This document shows, piece after piece, positions 1 through 6,040 of a stretch of DNA of 6,069 nt (position 1 is the stretch's first letter; every line of letters starts with the position of its first letter). The translations under genes were made by a program, and so were the position numbers. The notes beneath the pieces are model-generated. The model made no database searches. It was not told where the DNA came from and saw only the letters and a program-made list of their open reading frames with translations. The DNA is from Bacteroidaceae bacterium (GTDB lineage Bacteria; Bacteroidota; Bacteroidia; Bacteroidales; Bacteroidaceae): contig JAEDNQ010000134.1 in NCBI GenBank assembly GCA_016302435.1, positions 1 to 6,069 on the forward strand. Reading direction: 5' to 3'.

Positions 1-9
1 ACTATTTTT

Positions 10-1419
10 TCACTTCATTGAGTAGACAATGTCCATGATTGCTTTACCAATCTCGTCAGCGGCTTCCATTGTTGAGGCTTCTGAATAGACGCGGATGATT
101 GGCTCGGTGTTAGACTTTCGCAGGTGAACCCACTTGTCTGGAAAGTCTATCTTCACACCGTCGATGTCATTGACTTCTGTATCTGGTTTAGATGAATACA
201 TTTCCTTGACCTTGGCGAGGATGGCATCAACATCTGTTGATGGGTCGAGGTCTATGCGATTCTTTGCTATAGCGTATTCGGGGTATGTGGCACGTAGTTG
301 GCTGACCGTGAGATTAGGGTTTGCTTCTCGCTCGTGGGCAAGATGGCTGAGGAAGAGTGCTATGCCTACGAGGGCATCGCGTCCATAGTGGGCAGCAGGG
401 TAGATAACTCCGCCGTTGCCTTCTCCGCCGATGACAGTGTTCGTCTCCTTCATCTTTGTCACCACATTCACCTCCCCCACTGCAGCCGCATTGTACTCCA
501 TGCCATACTTTCTTGTCACGTCGCGTAGAGCGCGAGTAGAAGACAGGTTGCTTACTGTGTTGCCTGGAGTATGCTTTAGAATATAGTCTGCTACGGTGAC
601 GAGAGTGTATTCTTCACCGTACATGGTGCCGTCTTCGCAGATGAAAGCCAATCGGTCAACGTCTGGGTCTACAACGAATCCAACGTCCTTGCCTCCTTTG
701 GCCATGAGTGACATTATGTCTGACAGATTCTTCTCCAAAGGCTCAGGGTTGTGCTGGAAGTCGCCTGTGGGATTGTCATACAGTGGGGTGATGTCTTCCA
801 CTCCAAGGGCAAGGAGGAGCTTAGGCAGTATGATGCCGCCTACTGAGTTGATGCTGTCGAATGCCACCTTGAAGTTTTGCTTGCGTATGGCTTCAACATC
901 TACAAGGTCGAGGCCGAGCACCATGTCCACATGCTTCTGGTCATAGGTGTTGTCCTCTGCGTAAGAGCCGATATGGTCGACATCTGCATAGTCGAAGTCC
1001 TCAGCTTCAGCTATGCTGAGTACCTCGTTGCCTTCAGCTGCGTTGAGAAACTCTCCCTTTTCATTGAGGAGCTTGAGCGCATTCCAATGGCGTGGGTTAT
1101 GACTGGCAGTGATGATGATGCCGCCGCATGCCCCCTCCATGGTTACTGCTATCTCTGTTGTGGGAGTGGATGCGAGGCCTATGTTGACTACATCGAATCC
1201 CATGCCCATGAGGGTGCCGCAGACGATGTTCTTGACCATGTCGCCAGATATGCGTGCGTCTCTGCCCACGACAATCTTGTTGGATGTGACATTGGTGGTG
1301 CGGCGGATAAGGGTGGCGTATGCGCTGGTGAACTTGACGATGTCAAGCGGGTTGAGACCTTCGCCTGCACGTCCGCCTATGGTGCCGCGGATTCCTGATA
1401 TTGATTTTATGAGACTCAT
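10..1419 (-). CDS. glmM: Phosphoglucosamine mutase (alpha-D-phosphohexomutase family)
   Basis: This 469-residue cytoplasmic enzyme is predicted to convert glucosamine-6-phosphate to glucosamine-1-phosphate, the step before GlmU in UDP-GlcNAc synthesis for peptidoglycan and lipid A. All four phosphohexomutase landmarks are visible: an N-terminal SGIRGT motif (residues 8-13), the TASHNP active-site loop with the phosphorylatable Ser106, the metal-binding loop DPDVDR (251-256), and the C-terminal phosphate-binding loop RKSNTEP (434-440). The sugar-specificity loop reads GGEGNGGVIYP (331-341), not the GEQSGH form of E. coli GlmM. The length is slightly above the usual 445-465, and the gene is intact. 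The ATG at 1419 puts the SGIRGT motif at the expected distance from the N-terminus; it has no Shine-Dalgarno sequence but an A-rich lead. It lies 19 bases after the lipoprotein gene and is probably co-transcribed with it. Family membership is certain. The glucosamine substrate rather than mannose or glucose phosphate is inferred from similarity and from the usual Bacteroidetes annotation. Confidence 0.93.
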   Translation of the reverse strand: MSLIKSISGIRGTIGGRAGEGLNPLDIVKFTSAYATLIRRTTNVTSNKIVVGRDARISGDMVKNIVCGTLMGMGFDVVNIGLASTPTTEIAVTMEGACGGIIITASHNPRHWNALKLLNEKGEFLNAAEGNEVLSIAEAEDFDYADVDHIGSYAEDNTYDQKHVDMVLGLDLVDVEAIRKQNFKVAFDSINSVGGIILPKLLLALGVEDITPLYDNPTGDFQHNPEPLEKNLSDIMSLMAKGGKDVGFVVDPDVDRLAFICEDGTMYGEEYTLVTVADYILKHTPGNTVSNLSSTRALRDVTRKYGMEYNAAAVGEVNVVTKMKETNTVIGGEGNGGVIYPAAHYGRDALVGIALFLSHLAHEREANPNLTVSQLRATYPEYAIAKNRIDLDPSTDVDAILAKVKEMYSSKPDTEVNDIDGVKIDFPDKWVHLRKSNTEPIIRVYSEASTMEAADEIGKAIMDIVYSMK

Positions 1420-1438
1420 GCTTGTTCTTGTTGTTTTG

Positions 1439-2110
1439 CTAATAGTTTGGTGGTAATTGATATGTTATCTCATAGTAGAAAGGCTGCACGTAGCCAGATG
1501 CATTGTTAGTACCAGAGGTGTGAGGCACTATGAGACGCACCTTTGCTCCGTTGCCTGCTACTTTTGTTAGACGGATGAATGATAGCGGCTTGAGCCATCC
1601 TTTCGGTACAGACGAGCCGTATGCTTTGTACATGATACCTTCGGTAAATGATGCTGTGAAGCTGCGGCCGTAGTGGGAATAGGTGCAGAGCATCTTGTCT
1701 ACGATGCTGGGCATGAAGATGTTGCTGTAGGTTGTGTCCGCATTGAGGATGTCATATTCAATGAAGTCACAAAGGAAGGGGCGTGTGACGGTGGAGTCTT
1801 TACGCTCCATAGCCAGCTCTACCATGGTTGGACCCTCGCCCTTGCGGATTATTTGCATGTAGATGCCATCTTCGTTAAATTTCACATATTCGTTGCGAGC
1901 AGTGTCTGTGATGCTGTCCTGAGCATAGAACTGACTTTCGGAGATGACATTGATTTTGCCGCAGAAGGGGTTGTCTTCCAGAAATCGGCTGATGGCATTC
2001 TTCTCTTTCTCCTTCTGGTCTGCGTAGGTCTCGTCGTCATTGCATCCTGTCAAACACAGGGAAATGCCCGCGGTGATGACCGCGAGCATTACGTAGATTA
2101 TTTTCTTCAC
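1439..2110 (-). CDS. DUF4827-type lipoprotein with degenerate FKBP-like domain
   Basis: This is a predicted outer-membrane lipoprotein of about 223 residues. Read from a GTG at 2110, it begins VKKIIYVMLAVITAG and reaches a lipobox ending LTGC at Cys23, a textbook signal-peptidase II signal. A TTG at 2137 is also in frame and gives 232 residues, and an ATG lies at 2089; I prefer the GTG because it gives a normal short signal peptide. After Cys23 comes NDDE, an acidic stretch like the surface-export signal of Bacteroidetes lipoproteins. The body resembles an FKBP peptidyl-prolyl isomerase: GIYMQIIRKGEGP (82-94), VPKGW (168-172), AKVRLIVPH (189-197) and a terminal FYYEITYQL strand (211-219). The usual FKBP active-site residues are not well preserved, so isomerase activity is doubtful. 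I assign it to DUF4827 from memory of Bacteroidetes proteins of this type. It sits between the flotillin gene and glmM. Its function is unknown; a chaperone or envelope-assembly role is only a guess. Confidence 0.82.
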   Translation of the reverse strand: MKKIIYVMLAVITAGISLCLTGCNDDETYADQKEKEKNAISRFLEDNPFCGKINVISESQFYAQDSITDTARNEYVKFNEDGIYMQIIRKGEGPTMVELAMERKDSTVTRPFLCDFIEYDILNADTTYSNIFMPSIVDKMLCTYSHYGRSFTASFTEGIMYKAYGSSVPKGWLKPLSFIRLTKVAGNGAKVRLIVPHTSGTNNASGYVQPFYYEITYQLPPNY

Positions 2111-2169
2111 TTTATTGTCGTTGGTTGATTTTTTCAATTGGGGCTATAGAGTCTATATTAGCTGTTATT

Positions 2170-3546
2170 TTACAGTTCTTCTACTGTAGTTGCTGTCTCT
2201 TCCTCCGCTTTTTTCTTTGCGAGGTATTCGGGCAGTGCGAGTCCTGCTTGGTCGAAGAGTTCGTGGAGTGGGGGAACGCTCTTCATCAGTCCGCTGAGGA
2301 AATTGGCTGTGCTGCCTTTTCCGTCGGCTGAGTTGCCTGAATCCCAGACAGTGACGTGGTCGATATTGATGCCCTTGACGGCTTCCACCTGAGTCTTGAC
2401 GAGTTCTGGAAGTTTCTCAAGGAGCAGGAGCATATAAGCCTTGTTGGCATCGCCGCCGGCAGCCTGTACCATCTTGTCGTAACCCTGTGCCTGGCGGTTG
2501 AGGATTTCGTAGAGACCTCTCGCCTCTGCCTCCATCTTAGCGTAGGCGGCATCAGCTTCACCTTTTGCGTTGACGCGTATTCTTTCGGCTTCTGCCTCAG
2601 CCTCGATGATCTTACGTTTCTTTTCGATTTCCTGGCTGACGAGGACGTTGGCGCTCTGAGTGGCGCGCTCACGGTTGGCGCGTGCTTCCTCGGCCTTCTC
2701 CTCTGCTGAGTATGCCTCTTCGAGGGCCTTTGCTGCTGCCACCTTTTCTGCTGCAATGGCTTTGCGCTGTGCTTCCGCCTCTCGTTCGCGACGTTCTGCG
2801 TCTGAGTTGGCTATCTGCACCTTGGCTTCGTTCTCTCCCTTCACAGCCTGAGCGTTGGCTTCAGCTGTACGGATACGTGTTTCACGGTTGGCGTCAGCCT
2901 TACCGATTTCACCAATCTTCTCCTGTTCGGCTACTCTTACCTTTGCCTCGTTGACAGCCTTTGCTGCTGCCTCCTGTCCGAGAGCCTCGATATATCCGCT
3001 CTCGTCGTTGATGTCTGTCACGTTGACGTTGATGAGTCGGAGACCAATCTTCTTGAGTTCGACTTCCACATTGCTTGAGATGGCCTCAAGGAATTTGTCA
3101 CGGTCAGAGTTGAGTTCCTCGATGCTCATTGTGGCGATGACGAGACGGAGCTGTCCGAAGAGGATGTCTCGTGCCAGTTCTTGTATCTGAGTAGCAGTAA
3201 GACCGAGCAGGCGTTCTGCAGCCGCGGTCATGCTTTCTGTGTCTGTTGAAATACCTACGGTGAATCGGCATGGCACGTCCACGCGGATGTTTTGGCGTGA
3301 GAGTGCGTTGGTGAGGTTGGCGTCGATGCTGATAGGTGTCAGGCTGAGGTATGCATAGTCCTGAATGATAGGCCATACGAAGGTGCCTCCTCCGTGCACG
3401 CACTTAGCTGAGCCCTTGTTGCCAGTGGTTCCGTATACAACGAGAATCTTGTCCGAAGGACAACGGCGATAACGGTTAATGATGGAGATGAGCAGTACAA
3501 CTGCCACAACTGCTGAAACGATGATTAAAATCAGTGGTGAATCCAT
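2170..3546 (-). CDS. Flotillin family protein (YqiK/FloT-like, SPFH domain)
   Basis: This is a 458-residue membrane-scaffold protein of the flotillin family, like FloT (YuaG) of Bacillus subtilis and YqiK of E. coli. Flotillins oligomerise at the inner membrane and organise protein-rich domains. One N-terminal membrane segment (about 5-22) is followed by basic residues NRYRR (24-28). An SPFH/PHB domain (about 30-185) ends in the flotillin signature GYIEALG (184-190). A long Ala/Glu/Lys/Arg-rich coiled coil follows (about 190-345), built of repeated AEA, AKV and EAE units. The conserved C-terminal part contains KAYMLLLLEKLPEL (369-382) and INIDHVTVWD (393-402). The tail is charged, ending in EEETATTVEEL. 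The length is normal and the frame is intact. The ATG at 3546 lies directly before the membrane segment. The NfeD-like partner gene lies 52 bases upstream, a pairing seen in many bacteria. Family assignment is secure; the cargo or clients it organises cannot be told from sequence. Confidence 0.95.
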   Translation of the reverse strand: MDSPLILIIVSAVVAVVLLISIINRYRRCPSDKILVVYGTTGNKGSAKCVHGGGTFVWPIIQDYAYLSLTPISIDANLTNALSRQNIRVDVPCRFTVGISTDTESMTAAAERLLGLTATQIQELARDILFGQLRLVIATMSIEELNSDRDKFLEAISSNVEVELKKIGLRLINVNVTDINDESGYIEALGQEAAAKAVNEAKVRVAEQEKIGEIGKADANRETRIRTAEANAQAVKGENEAKVQIANSDAERREREAEAQRKAIAAEKVAAAKALEEAYSAEEKAEEARANRERATQSANVLVSQEIEKKRKIIEAEAEAERIRVNAKGEADAAYAKMEAEARGLYEILNRQAQGYDKMVQAAGGDANKAYMLLLLEKLPELVKTQVEAVKGINIDHVTVWDSGNSADGKGSTANFLSGLMKSVPPLHELFDQAGLALPEYLAKKKAEEETATTVEEL

Positions 3547-3598
3547 GTGTGTTGTGGTTTTATGAGGTTAAGAAATAAGTTTTTTCAGTTCCTTGATA

Positions 3599-4174
3599 TC
3601 AGATCGATACAAGAACGGTGCTTGGGTCTATGATGGATTCGACCTTCACCTTGCTGCCGCTCGATATGTTGTCACCGTCAGTCATTGCGTCTATCTCTTG
3701 TATAGAACCATTGATGCTGACTTGTATCTTGCCCTTGCCTTGACGCTGTCCGGGTATGCGCAGATACACATCTGTCGTCTTGCCTATGCAGTCTTCAATC
3801 TTAAAGGCTCCGTTGTGCTGCAACTTATTGGTTTGTTTCTTGATGTAGAAGAACATCAGCACAAAGCCAATGCCTACCAAGATAGCAACGAGGAGCAGTA
3901 GAATACGATTGGGTATGGTGCTGTTCAGGCATACTCCGGCCCATCCGAATCCGCAGAAGAAGTTGATGAGGTTACGGATGCTGAAGAGTGAAATGCTTCC
4001 GCCGAGGTCCATCGTGTCAGGGCCGTCGAAGTCTACGTCCACATCCGTGCTGTCCATGCCGATGAGTGTGAGCACCATCTGTATTACGAAGATGCTACCG
4101 GCAATGAGGGCGCATCCCCAGTACACTTTCATCCAAGGGTCAAGGGATGAATACATGTCGAAATATTCTTGCAT
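3599..4174 (-). CDS. NfeD-like membrane protein with OB-fold domain (flotillin partner)
   Basis: This is a 191-residue integral membrane protein of the short NfeD type (compare YuaF of B. subtilis and YqiJ of E. coli), whose genes sit beside flotillin genes. Hydrophobic segments lie at about 16-39, 66-86 and 88-111. Between the first two is an acidic loop, DSTDVDVDFDGPDTMD (41-56). The motif FSIRNLINFFCGFGWAG (64-80) resembles the conserved RNL/FGW region of this family. The C-terminal part (about 122-191), rich in short beta strands and including GKTTDVYLRIPG (131-142) and GSKVKVESI (173-181), fits the small OB-fold of NfeD proteins. No N-terminal serine-protease domain is present, so this is the short form and not the protease-fused one. 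The ATG at 4174 is the first gene start after the predicted leftward promoter. In other bacteria such proteins work with the adjacent flotillin, and that role is inferred here from gene order and family. Confidence 0.87.
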   Translation of the reverse strand: MQEYFDMYSSLDPWMKVYWGCALIAGSIFVIQMVLTLIGMDSTDVDVDFDGPDTMDLGGSISLFSIRNLINFFCGFGWAGVCLNSTIPNRILLLLVAILVGIGFVLMFFYIKKQTNKLQHNGAFKIEDCIGKTTDVYLRIPGQRQGKGKIQVSINGSIQEIDAMTDGDNISSGSKVKVESIIDPSTVLVSI

Positions 4175-4186
4175 AGTAAATTTGTT

Positions 4187-4201
4187 ATTTAAGACTTAAA
4201 T
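4187..4201. repeat. Perfect 15-base inverted repeat in leftward operon leader
   Basis: The sequence ATTTAAG-A-CTTAAAT is a perfect palindrome with 7-base arms and a single central base. It lies 13 bases upstream of the NfeD-like start codon and 6 bases downstream of the candidate -7 box, so it would overlap or closely follow the transcription start of the leftward operon. A site of this form and position could be an operator for a dimeric repressor. It is AT-rich and short, so chance is possible. No regulator gene is present in the window. Confidence 0.45.
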
Positions 4202-4206
4202 CGGCA

Positions 4207-4238
4207 CAAATGTACACCTTTTTTATAATACCGCCAAG
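4207..4238 (-). promoter_or_regulatory. Bacteroidetes-type promoter for the leftward operon
   Basis: Read on the minus strand, TACATTTG (4214-4207) matches the Bacteroidetes -7 consensus TAnnTTTG at every defined base. CTTG (4238-4235) matches three of four bases of the -33 box TTTG, with a 20-base spacer. Transcription would start near 4200, leaving a leader of about 25 bases before the NfeD-like gene. This is the only convincing promoter seen upstream of the four-gene cluster. Confidence 0.6.
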
Positions 4239-4287
4239 AGTTTTTCAAATAAATTTCGGTTTATGATGCTATTTCATGGAATTTTAC

Positions 4288-4295
4288 TAATTTTG
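4288..4295 (+). promoter_or_regulatory. Candidate -7 box of promoter for the DUF1846 gene
   Basis: TAATTTTG followed by CC matches the Bacteroidetes -7 consensus TAnnTTTG fully. No good TTTG box lies at the expected spacing upstream; the nearest, TTTA at 4260-4263, is 24 bases away. If used, the start near 4300 gives a leader of about 125 bases. Weaker alternatives closer to the gene are TATATTTC (4361-4368) and GACATTTG (4373-4380), so the true start is uncertain. Confidence 0.45.
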
Positions 4296-4322
4296 CCGAC
4301 GTTTTCAATAGATGAAGTAGTC

Positions 4323-4345
4323 AAATCATGCATGTGGCATGGTTT
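4323..4345 (+). other. Hairpin in the leader of the DUF1846 gene
   Basis: AAATCATGC (4323-4331) pairs with GCATGGTTT (4337-4345) in nine base pairs, one of them G-U, around a five-base loop ATGTG. One more T and then ACG follow, so there is only a short U run. It lies inside the predicted 5' leader, about 80 bases before the start codon. It could be a weak attenuator, an mRNA-stabilising element or part of a protein site. No known riboswitch class is recognised. Confidence 0.3.
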
Positions 4346-4427
4346 TACGATATAGACCCATATATTTCAATCGACATTTGAAAAACAAACAACGGAAGTA
4401 AAGAAAACATAGAACTAATAGAATTAT

Positions 4428-5894
4428 ATGAAAATTGGATTTGACAACGACAAGTATCTGAAGATACAGTCAGAGCATATCAAGACTCGTATTGCCCAGT
4501 TTGACGGAAAGCTCTACCTCGAACTCGGCGGAAAACTATTCGATGACCATCATGCCTCTCGCGTGCTTCCTGGCTTTCAGCCCGACAGCAAGCTTCGCAT
4601 GTTTCAGCAGTTGAGCGAAAGCATAGAGATAGTGCTGGCCATCAGTGCTGAGGATATAGAGAAAAATAAAGTGAGGGCTGACTTGGGCATCACATACGAT
4701 GAAGATTTGCTCCGTCTGCGTGATGAGTTTATGAACAGAGGGTTTATGGTAGGCTCTGTTGTTGTCACCTGCTATAATGGTCAGCGTTCTGCCGATGCCT
4801 TCAGACAACGTCTGGAGCGACTCGGCATCAAGTCCTACTGCCATTACCTCATTGATGGCTATCCGCACAATGTCGACCTCATCGCATCTGACGAAGGTTT
4901 CGGACGCAATGATTACGTTGAGACCTCTCGCCCATTGGTTATAGTAACAGCCCCTGGCCCAGGCAGTGGCAAGATGGCAGTGTGTCTTAGTCAGCTGTAC
5001 AATGAGAACCGCAGGGGAGTGAGAGCAGGTTATGCCAAGTTCGAGACATTCCCCGTATGGAATCTTCCTCTCAAGCATCCGGTAAACATCGCTTATGAGG
5101 CAGCCACAGCCGACCTCAACGATGTGAACATGATTGACCCCTTCCACTTTGACGCATACGGCAAAGTCGCCATCAACTATAACCGCGACATAGAGATATT
5201 CCCTGTCCTTAACGCTCTCTTTGAGAGTATCTATGGTGAGAATCCTTACAAGTCGCCAACCGACATGGGTGTCAACATGGTGGGCTTCTGCATCTCCGAT
5301 GATGAGGTGTGCTGCAATGCCTCAAAGGATGAGATTATCCGCCGATACTACACTGCCATGAATAAGTTGGCTGACGGCGCTTGCAATGACAGTGAGGTAA
5401 ACAAGATAAAACTGCTCTTCAATCAGGCCAAGATAACGACAGCTACTCGCCGCACTACCGTTGCTGCCAACGACTTCAAGCGTGAGTGTGGTCATACGGC
5501 TTCAGCCATTGAACTGGAGGATGGCACTATCATCACAGCAAAGTCAAGTCCGCTTCTTGGTTGCAGTGCAGCCCTCATACTCAATGTGACAAAGCATCTT
5601 GCAGGCATTGACCACGATGTGAAACTCATCCCTCAGAGTATGATAGAGCCTATACAAAAGACAAAGATAGACTATCTCGGAGCACGCAATCCAAGACTGC
5701 ACACCGATGAGGTGCTTGTGGCTATCTCTGTCCTCTCACAGCACGATGAGAACTGCCGGCTTGCTCTTGCGCAGTTGCCCAAGCTCAGAGGTTGCCAGGT
5801 ACATAGCACTGTGATGCTGGGTGAGGTGGACAGAAAGATCTTCCAGAAGCTCGGCTGTGGATTGACTTGCGACCCTGTGAAGAAGAAGAAATGA
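4428..5894 (+). CDS. DUF1846 (UPF0371) family protein, function unknown
   Basis: This is a 488-residue soluble protein with no signal peptide or membrane segment, matching the DUF1846/UPF0371 family in length and character. It starts MKIGFDNDKYLKIQS, followed by LYLELGGKLFDDHHASRVLPGF (29-50), a family hallmark. A glycine-rich loop, APGPGSGKM (175-183), follows the hydrophobic strand PLVIVTAPG and looks like a nucleotide- or phosphate-binding loop, although it is not a canonical Walker A motif because the position five before GK is Pro. Other conserved-looking stretches are YAKFETFPVWNLPLKHPVN (202-220), YEAATADL (223-230), NMIDPFHFDAYG (234-245) and LGARNPRLHTDEVLVAISVL (417-436). Cysteines cluster at 295-297 and near the C-terminus (477, 481), and the protein ends in KKKK. 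The start ATG at 4428 is the natural one, with no Shine-Dalgarno sequence. The gene is divergent from the flotillin operon and is followed by its own terminator, so it is probably monocistronic. Family identity is confident. The biochemical role is not known to me. Confidence 0.9.
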   Translation: MKIGFDNDKYLKIQSEHIKTRIAQFDGKLYLELGGKLFDDHHASRVLPGFQPDSKLRMFQQLSESIEIVLAISAEDIEKNKVRADLGITYDEDLLRLRDEFMNRGFMVGSVVVTCYNGQRSADAFRQRLERLGIKSYCHYLIDGYPHNVDLIASDEGFGRNDYVETSRPLVIVTAPGPGSGKMAVCLSQLYNENRRGVRAGYAKFETFPVWNLPLKHPVNIAYEAATADLNDVNMIDPFHFDAYGKVAINYNRDIEIFPVLNALFESIYGENPYKSPTDMGVNMVGFCISDDEVCCNASKDEIIRRYYTAMNKLADGACNDSEVNKIKLLFNQAKITTATRRTTVAANDFKRECGHTASAIELEDGTIITAKSSPLLGCSAALILNVTKHLAGIDHDVKLIPQSMIEPIQKTKIDYLGARNPRLHTDEVLVAISVLSQHDENCRLALAQLPKLRGCQVHSTVMLGEVDRKIFQKLGCGLTCDPVKKKK

Positions 5895-5944
5895 TATATA
5901 AATCATAATCATAATTTTGCATACCTGCTTATCGGTGATCCTTT

Positions 5945-5988
5945 AACAGAAAGCCCCGCATTGAAATTTCAACGCGGGGCTTTCTGTT
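5945..5988 (+). terminator. Strong intrinsic terminator after the DUF1846 gene
   Basis: AACAGAAAGCCCCGC (5945-5959) pairs perfectly with GCGGGGCTTTCTGTT (5974-5988), a 15-base-pair stem with a GC-rich core. Inside it, after one A-C mismatch, TTGAAATTTCAA (5961-5972) is itself a palindrome that can extend the helix. The descending strand ends in a T-rich run, TTTCTGTTT. It lies about 50 bases after the stop codon. The reverse strand also shows a T-rich exit, so it could terminate transcription from both sides. Confidence 0.88.
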
Positions 5989-6040
5989 TGTGTCAGTTTA
6001 TGCCTTTCTGTTTATTAGGGTGTCCAGTTTGATGTGAAAA

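Noticed and set aside
877..1398. Open frame of 173 codons on the plus strand inside glmM
   Set aside because: It lies wholly antisense to a gene with all phosphohexomutase motifs, its translation shows no recognisable domain, and long antisense frames are expected in this codon usage.
2286..2756. Open frame of 156 codons on the minus strand overlapping the flotillin gene in another frame
   Set aside because: Its Arg/Gln-rich, low-complexity product is the shifted reading of the repetitive coiled-coil codons, not a real protein.
2603..2980. Repetitive, purine/pyrimidine-biased stretch that might be taken for a DNA repeat array
   Set aside because: The repetition comes from Ala/Glu/Lys/Arg codons of the flotillin coiled coil; no nucleotide unit repeats at a fixed period.
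3593..3901. Plus-strand open frame opposite the NfeD-like gene
   Set aside because: It is a shadow of the NfeD-like coding sequence, with no domain or start signal of its own.
4361..4380. TATATTTC and GACATTTG as alternative -7 boxes for the DUF1846 gene
   Set aside because: Each misses one consensus base and neither has a -33 box at usable spacing; the full match at 4288 was preferred.
4536..5147. Open frame of 203 codons on the minus strand inside the DUF1846 gene
   Set aside because: It is antisense to a well-conserved protein, has no recognisable domain and no promoter-like box in front of it.
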